From assembly GCA_964358645.1 (NCBI GenBank), contig CAYHPW010000079.1, positions 1-10,201 of the forward strand: 10,201 nt of DNA, given 5' to 3'. A program made the position numbers and the translations under genes. Below the pieces are notes generated by a model. That model was not told the origin of the DNA, searched no databases, and was given only the letters and a program-made list of their open reading frames with translations. The stretch is from JBBTDV01 sp038042605. Its GTDB lineage: Bacteria; Bdellovibrionota; UBA1018. The stretch's first letter is position 1; every line of letters starts with the position of its first letter. Shown in pieces: positions 7,185 through 10,201 of this stretch.

Positions 7185-7549
7185 GTTTAAATTAAGGGGT
7201 TAATAGAAAGGCTAAAAAATGTCGATGAGTAATTTAAGGAACACTCCTCTTGAAAAGCCCGAACAGAGAGGAGATCGCGAAAGACATTTAACAAGGACAC
7301 TATTTTAAGGGCAAAATAAGTGGTTTAATATTACAACCACTTTTGTGCTAAACTTGGTTTGTTTTTCCAACCATATAAGCAACAAACACTCTTGGGGGTT
7401 GTTTATAATGCTACGCATTAAATAATTGCTCGCGAGTCTTTTTTGATATTAACAAAAGAGCAAAGATCAAACCCTGTCAGGCTGTATTGCGCAGGAGGCT
7501 TTAGTTTTTTAGATTAATTTAAAACGGCTCTGGATCTTCGGCGAAGTGA
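7185..7549. other. Gene-free stretch rich in inverted repeats
   Basis: About 365 bases between the tsaC start and the J-domain gene hold no convincing gene. An open frame of 29 codons at 7219-7308 (plus) has a fair AAAGG site but no recognisable product. Structures visible: CTCCTCT/AGAGGAG at 7244-7250 and 7267-7273; AAGTGGTT/AACCACTT at 7318-7325 and 7335-7342 with a 9-base loop; TGGTT/AACCA at 7355-7359 and 7369-7373; TAATGC-TAC-GCATTA at 7406-7420; and the palindrome CTCGCGAG at 7429-7436 followed by a T-rich run. A consensus TATAAT lies at 7404-7409 on the plus strand, without a good -35. The stretch must contain the promoter of the tsaC-murF run. It could also encode a small structured RNA or be decayed DNA. 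Confidence 0.6.
7318..7342. repeat. Perfect 8-bp inverted repeat
   Basis: AAGTGGTT (7318-7325) and AACCACTT (7335-7342) flank a 9-base AT-rich loop. The second arm is followed by TTGTG, so it is a weak terminator candidate in the plus direction. It could equally be a regulator site upstream of tsaC. Confidence 0.6.
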
Positions 7550-7945
7550 TCACCCGAACCCTGTAAACGCGTCCATGTCAGCTTTAGTCATGCCTGATCG
7601 AATCGAGTAATCGTTTGAACTTATTTGGGTTGGTTTTAACTTTCTCAAAATCCCACGCCGGGTCCTTTTTGTCGCGCCTGATTTGCTTTTGTAATTGCTG
7701 AGCCCTGATTGCAGTTCTAAACAAAGATTCTTTAACGACCAGACGCTTTCGATGGATTTAAGATTGTCGTCGTAAATATCGCTCATTGCGGAAAGGGTCT
7801 CCATGCGGTCAAGATCCTTGGCGTCGTAGGCGGCTTGCCCCTCATACCAAAGATCTTTTCGCTTCTGGTCCAGCTCTGGATTTGCATCGGGGTGCGGCCT
7901 GCGAGCCAAAGCGTGATAGCGGTCCTTGAGGCGATCAAATTTAAT
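7550..7945 (-). pseudogene. J-domain-like protein gene, start region disrupted
   Basis: The frame reads DRLKDRYHALARRPHPDANP, then LDQKRKDLWYEGQAAYDAKDLDRMETL. This is helix II, the HPD motif and helix III of a J-like domain, of the sort found at the C-terminus of some bacterial J-domain-like proteins. HPD would be the contact for DnaK-type chaperones. Helix I is missing. About 70 further residues of basic, helical sequence follow, ending MTKADMDAFTGFG. The open frame begins after TAA at 7948-7946, and the only ordinary start inside it is TTG 7909, which would cut helix II. Upstream, GTG 7960 has an ideal AGGAGG five bases away and is in the same frame, but is separated by that TAA after four codons. 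So the gene is either broken by a nonsense change, truncated, or starts at an unusual codon (ATT 7945 or TTG 7909). The 119-residue TTG version is the alternative CDS reading. Confidence 0.6.
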
Positions 7946-7965
7946 TTAGCTACTTGTCACATTCC

Positions 7966-7971
7966 CCTCCT
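7966..7971 (-). promoter_or_regulatory. Strong Shine-Dalgarno ahead of an interrupted start
   Basis: AGGAGG on the minus strand lies five bases before GTG 7960. That GTG opens GTG ACA AGT AGC TAA, in frame with the J-domain-like sequence beyond the stop. It is the best ribosome binding site in the window and shows where translation probably began before the frame was interrupted. It could alternatively drive a four-codon leader peptide. Confidence 0.6.
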
Positions 7972-8030
7972 CTCGCATCGTACAATATTAAGTTAATGCT
8001 CTGAATAATAGCGCTAGTTGCGATAGGGTT

Positions 8031-8576
8031 ATGAAACTTAGTGAGGTGTTGATGCTGTATGGCTTGATGATGTTTTTTGTTTTCCTTGTTGCTGGACAAG
8101 GCGAAGCCTTGGGGCATGGCTCAGGTGGGCATGGTGGCTGTGATAATACACAAGCTAATTCTTGCGCCCCGAGCTCGCATGATACGAAGCCCGTAACCGA
8201 TATAGCCGAAGCGCCGCTACAGGTAATTAATAAGGCGTATCTTGATCGTGTTAAACCCGTACTGATTAAAAAATGCGGCGACTGTCATGGCCCGCTGCCT
8301 GCTTATCCTTGGTATTATATAATCCCGGGCGTGCGTCAGTTCATTGATTATGATCGTAAATCGGCACTGAAGCACCTGGATATTTCAAATGACTTTCCGT
8401 TCGTGGGGCATGGTACGCCCATTGAAGACCTGCGCGCCGTCCTCGAGAGTGTTACAAAGGGATCGATGCCACCGCTGCGGTACAGCATGTTCCACAAGGG
8501 AGCAAATCTTACGGATGAAGAAAAAAAGACAATCATGGATTGGACGGCTGATGGTGAAAAACTTTTGACGAAATGA
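8031..8576 (+). CDS. Periplasmic haem-binding protein with one CxxCH
   Basis: The 181-residue product has a signal peptide or anchor (hydrophobic residues 8-22, possible cleavage after GEA at 26). A short Gly/His/Cys-rich linker GHGSGGHGGCDN (28-39) and C45 follow. The core fits the haem-binding domain of cytochrome-like proteins (Haem_bd style): VKPVLIKKCGDCHG with C82, C85 and H86 for covalent c-type haem, then PAYPWYYIIPGV (90-101), a central DYDRKSALKHLDIS segment, LRAVLESVTKGSMPPLRY (134-151) and LTDEEKKTIMDWT (160-172). M146 in SMPP is a candidate sixth haem ligand. A role as a periplasmic electron carrier or haem sensor is inferred. The linker His and Cys could bind metal. GATAGGG precedes ATG 8031. 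It is the first gene of a four-gene envelope run and is divergent from the J-domain gene. An 8-bp palindrome TAGCGCTA at 8009-8016 lies in its leader. Confidence 0.85.
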   Translation: MKLSEVLMLYGLMMFFVFLVAGQGEALGHGSGGHGGCDNTQANSCAPSSHDTKPVTDIAEAPLQVINKAYLDRVKPVLIKKCGDCHGPLPAYPWYYIIPGVRQFIDYDRKSALKHLDISNDFPFVGHGTPIEDLRAVLESVTKGSMPPLRYSMFHKGANLTDEEKKTIMDWTADGEKLLTK

Positions 8577-8596
8577 ATTTAACTATTGGAGGAAAA

Positions 8597-8905
8597 ATGA
8601 AATCAATTAAAAATATAAGCATTGTAACTGTTTTTGTATGTATGCTGTTTGGTGGTATTGGTGCCGCCGTGGCGGATGACATCACTGTAACAGTTGACTC
8701 GCTTGTCAATGTTTATGGGAACGGTGCGATGGAGGTGTGCGGTTCAGCCGTGCATAAAGACGGGCTAAGGCCGCTGCTGGTCACCGTCAGGCATGATGAG
8801 TCTTACTACACAACGCTTACGGCGCCAAACAACAAGTGGTGTGTTGTAGTTAAGAGATGGACGTACGATGGAAAGGTTGAAGCTGGCGCAACAACCTTTA
8901 AGTAA
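8597..8905 (+). CDS. Small secreted protein with two cysteines
   Basis: The 102-residue product has a clear Sec signal peptide with cleavage expected after AVA at residue 26. The mature part of about 76 residues is mostly beta-strand by pattern: DITVTVDSLVNVY, AMEVCGSAVHKDG, RPLLVTVRHDESYYTTLTA, NKWCVVVKRWTYDGKVEAGATTFK. Its two cysteines, C48 and C82, could form one disulfide in a small immunoglobulin-like or transthyretin-like domain. No family is recognised. GGAGG at 8588-8592 fixes ATG 8597; an upstream in-frame ATG at 8573 overlaps the previous gene's stop and would bury the signal peptide, so it was not used. It lies 20 bases after the haem protein and 26 before the Met-rich gene, in an apparent operon. 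Function is unknown; its neighbours suggest a periplasmic partner of a metal or redox system. Confidence 0.8.
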   Translation: MKSIKNISIVTVFVCMLFGGIGAAVADDITVTVDSLVNVYGNGAMEVCGSAVHKDGLRPLLVTVRHDESYYTTLTAPNNKWCVVVKRWTYDGKVEAGATTFK

Positions 8906-8931
8906 TAATTATTTAAACGGAGGATAATAAA

Positions 8932-9306
8932 ATGATGAAAAAAACGATGATGATTGCAGTTTTGGTATGTGTGTTTGGTGTTTCTTTGGCCTATGCGGAG
9001 GGTTCTGGTCATAAGATGGGTGGAGCTATGTCCGGGAATATGGCCAAGATGCATGACAATATGGGTTCGATGCAGAACATGATGAACAAGATGCAGATGA
9101 TGAGCGGCAAGATGTCGGATATGATGCAGCAGATGCAAAGCATGATGACAAACCAGAAGATGATGGAAAACCCCGAGATGAAAAAGGGCATGGAAAAGAT
9201 GCAACAGCAGATGGATGCCATGAATGGGAGCCAAGATAAGATGGTGAAAGAAATGGAATCTATGCATAAGCTTCATGGAACAGAAACTGGACAGGAAGGC
9301 CAATGA
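8932..9306 (+). CDS. Methionine-rich secreted protein, likely soft-metal binding
   Basis: The 124-residue product has a signal peptide, with cleavage expected after AYA at residue 22. About 27 of the roughly 102 mature residues are methionine, often as MM or in M-x-x-M spacing (QNMMNKMQMMSGKM, SDMMQQMQSMM, QKMMENPEM). The remainder is mostly Gln, Lys, Asn, Asp, Glu, Ser and Gly, with four His and no Cys in the mature part. The pattern between residues 35 and 110 is that of an amphipathic helix or coiled coil. Methionine clusters bind Cu(I) and Ag(I) in periplasmic proteins such as CopA-type, PcoE and CusB segments, so copper or silver buffering is a reasonable inference. Oxidant scavenging by methionine is another option. 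GGAGG at 8919-8923 fixes ATG 8932. The stop overlaps the next start as ATGA, implying translational coupling to the outer-membrane protein. Confidence 0.85.
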   Translation: MMKKTMMIAVLVCVFGVSLAYAEGSGHKMGGAMSGNMAKMHDNMGSMQNMMNKMQMMSGKMSDMMQQMQSMMTNQKMMENPEMKKGMEKMQQQMDAMNGSQDKMVKEMESMHKLHGTETGQEGQ

Positions 9307-9989
9307 AGTTTTATCTCGCCATTGCCGTGCTCTCGGTTGCTGCGGTGACCGAGAGCTTTGCTGGTTGGTCAGTTTCTGGGTCTACGCAATATATCAAGGG
9401 GGCTTATCTCGGCGACGAGGAGTCCTCGCTTAAGTTGTTAAATTTGGGCGTTCGCTATACGGCTGAGTCGTGGAGCGCTACCGCAAGTCTCCCCGTGGTA
9501 ATTGAAATGGATGGCGGATTGGGGGACCTGTTTTTTTCTGGCTCTTATGATCTAGTGGAAGAGTTTTTTTGGCTGCCTGATATTTCGGTCACGTCGCAAC
9601 TCAAGGCGCCGACCGCGAAGGATGGTCTTGGTACTGGGCAATGGGACTTGGCTACAGGCCTAAATTTTCGCAAGACCGCCGGCCCCTGGCTTGGTTTTGC
9701 TGATCTTGGGTATGCCTTTATAGGTGATACTGATGCGGCGGACTTTAATAATTCTATAACTTACGGGCTCGGCGCTGGACGATTTCTCTGTGATGGCGAT
9801 TGCTCCTTTCTGCTTTATTACCAGGGTTCGGGCAGTATTTTAGATGGTTACCCGCCCGCGCGGCAGCTATCGCTTGGCATTAATTACCGGCTCAGTCCTT
9901 CGCTCTTAGGCACGCTAATAGGTTCAAAAGGATTTAATTCATCAAGCCAGAAGTACGTGCTCGCCGCTGGCGTGCAATTTCAGATTTGA
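9303..9989 (+). CDS. Probable outer-membrane beta-barrel protein
   Basis: The 228-residue product has a signal peptide with cleavage after SFA at residue 20. The mature part alternates in the manner of transmembrane beta-strands: WSVSGSTQYIKGAYLG, SLKLLNLGVRYTAESWSATASLPVVIE, GDLFFSGSYDLVE, DISVTSQLKAPTAKDGLGTGQWDLATGLNFRK, WLGFADLGYAFIGDT, SITYGLGAGRFL, CSFLLYYQGSGSI, RQLSLGINYRLSPSLLGTLIGSKGF and KYVLAAGVQFQI. About ten to twelve strands are suggested. The segment from LKAPT to LGTGQWD recalls transporter-type barrels of the MetA-pathway phenol-degradation / SphA family, in which KxPTG...LGTGxxD is common. Export or uptake of a small solute or metal is possible but not shown. AGGAAGG precedes the start, and ATGA overlap couples it to the Met-rich gene. 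It ends the four-gene run; no terminator is evident after it. Confidence 0.82.
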   Translation: MKFYLAIAVLSVAAVTESFAGWSVSGSTQYIKGAYLGDEESSLKLLNLGVRYTAESWSATASLPVVIEMDGGLGDLFFSGSYDLVEEFFWLPDISVTSQLKAPTAKDGLGTGQWDLATGLNFRKTAGPWLGFADLGYAFIGDTDAADFNNSITYGLGAGRFLCDGDCSFLLYYQGSGSILDGYPPARQLSLGINYRLSPSLLGTLIGSKGFNSSSQKYVLAAGVQFQI

Positions 9990-10145
9990 ATGTCACATGT
10001 AGAAATGTAATATTATTGTCTGAAAAAAGTTCCGAAGGAAAAAATAAAAGAGTTTTGTAAGAGCTGGAAGATTGCCGAGTTGACGGTTGATATTGATATA
10101 CCTGAGCTAATCCGGCTTTTAAAGCCTTTAGTGCCAATGCGCTAA
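9990..10145 (+). pseudogene. Possible remnant of a MNT-type nucleotidyltransferase gene
   Basis: One frame reads LKKVPKEKIKEFCKSWKIAEL and ends at TAA 10143-10145 after about 20 unrelated-looking residues (TVDIDIPELIRLLKPLVPMR). The KIKEFCKSWKIAEL part resembles the N-terminus of small MNT-type nucleotidyltransferases (antitoxin partners of HEPN proteins), which continue with LFGSxLR and DSDIDxLV. That catalytic GSxxR segment is missing. In frame upstream, ATG 9990 opens only six codons before TAA at 10008. So there is no usable start and no active site. A deletion remnant is the likeliest reading, but the match is short and made from memory. Confidence 0.35.
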
Positions 10146-10177
10146 GTGTCCCCTTTGCCGCATGTCTTTAGGGACAC
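10146..10177. repeat. Inverted repeat GTGTCCC/GGGACAC
   Basis: GTGTCCC at 10146-10152 and GGGACAC at 10171-10177 flank an 18-base loop directly after the stop of the preceding fragment. No T-run follows, so an intrinsic terminator is doubtful. Repeats with this core are often seen beside REP-associated or IS200-like Y1 transposase genes, but that link is recollection and the neighbouring DNA lies outside the window. Confidence 0.4.
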
Positions 10178-10201
10178 AATTGATAATCTACAGTAGAAGT
10201 T

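Noticed and set aside
7219..7308. Plus-strand 29-codon open frame with an AAAGG site
   Set aside because: Its composition is plausible for a peptide, but it has no family, no partner and no promoter evidence; it also contains an inverted repeat. Noted only within the intergenic entry.
8806..9303. Minus-strand open frame with very many His and Leu
   Set aside because: It is the antisense shadow of the Met-rich gene: ATG codons read as CAT (His) on the other strand. The plus-strand gene has a signal peptide and a good ribosome site.
9934..10137. Minus-strand 67-codon open frame at the right edge
   Set aside because: It overlaps the barrel gene's end antisense and shows no motif or ribosome site.
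1..10201. CRISPR arrays, tRNA or rRNA genes
   Set aside because: No regularly spaced direct repeats, no tRNA cloverleaf pattern and no rRNA-like sequence were noticed on reading either strand.

Overview
The window looks like chromosomal DNA from a Gram-negative bacterium with mid-range GC (mid-40s percent by eye). Several products carry Sec signal peptides. One is a periplasmic c-type cytochrome-like protein, one looks like an outer-membrane beta-barrel, and a peptidoglycan ligase (MurF) is present. The CheY-like protein resembles those of Bdellovibrionota and related former deltaproteobacteria. That placement is an impression from protein style, not a measured affiliation.

Left part (1-2400). 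This is an eroded, rearranged region. Positions 1-54 look like the end of an insertion sequence of the IS5/IS903 kind. A cupin gene follows (115-609), then a single-domain CheY-type response regulator (718-1125) preceded by a run of 15 A. Next is a broken DUF4143-type AAA ATPase gene (1126-1760) in three pieces, lacking its Walker motifs and a central block. An intact hotdog-fold DUF4442 protein (1844-2326) ends this part.

Middle (2400-7200). A secreted protein of unknown function (2409-3002) converges on a minus-strand gene set that reads, in order of transcription: tsaC/Sua5 (tRNA threonylcarbamoyl-AMP synthase, 7184-6090), murF (6026-4587) and a 498-residue exported protein of unknown function (4522-3026). 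The last has a pattern (GVEL, an H-x-H-x-H block, TEFR) that faintly resembles amidoligase / glutamine-synthetase-fold enzymes. If that is right, it would sit downstream of a peptidoglycan amide ligase.

Right part (7200-10201). A gene-free stretch of about 365 bases is rich in inverted repeats. It is followed by a short minus-strand J-domain-like gene whose best-placed start (GTG with AGGAGG) runs into an in-frame TAA after four codons. Divergent from it is a compact plus-strand cassette of four envelope proteins (8031-9989): a haem-binding CxxCH protein, a small secreted two-cysteine protein, an extremely methionine-rich secreted protein, and a probable outer-membrane barrel. Tight spacing, good ribosome binding sites and an ATGA overlap support one operon. 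A periplasmic role in handling copper or another soft metal, or in redox, is the best guess. This cassette is the strongest candidate here for an undescribed system. The window closes with a probable remnant of a MNT-type nucleotidyltransferase gene and an inverted repeat.
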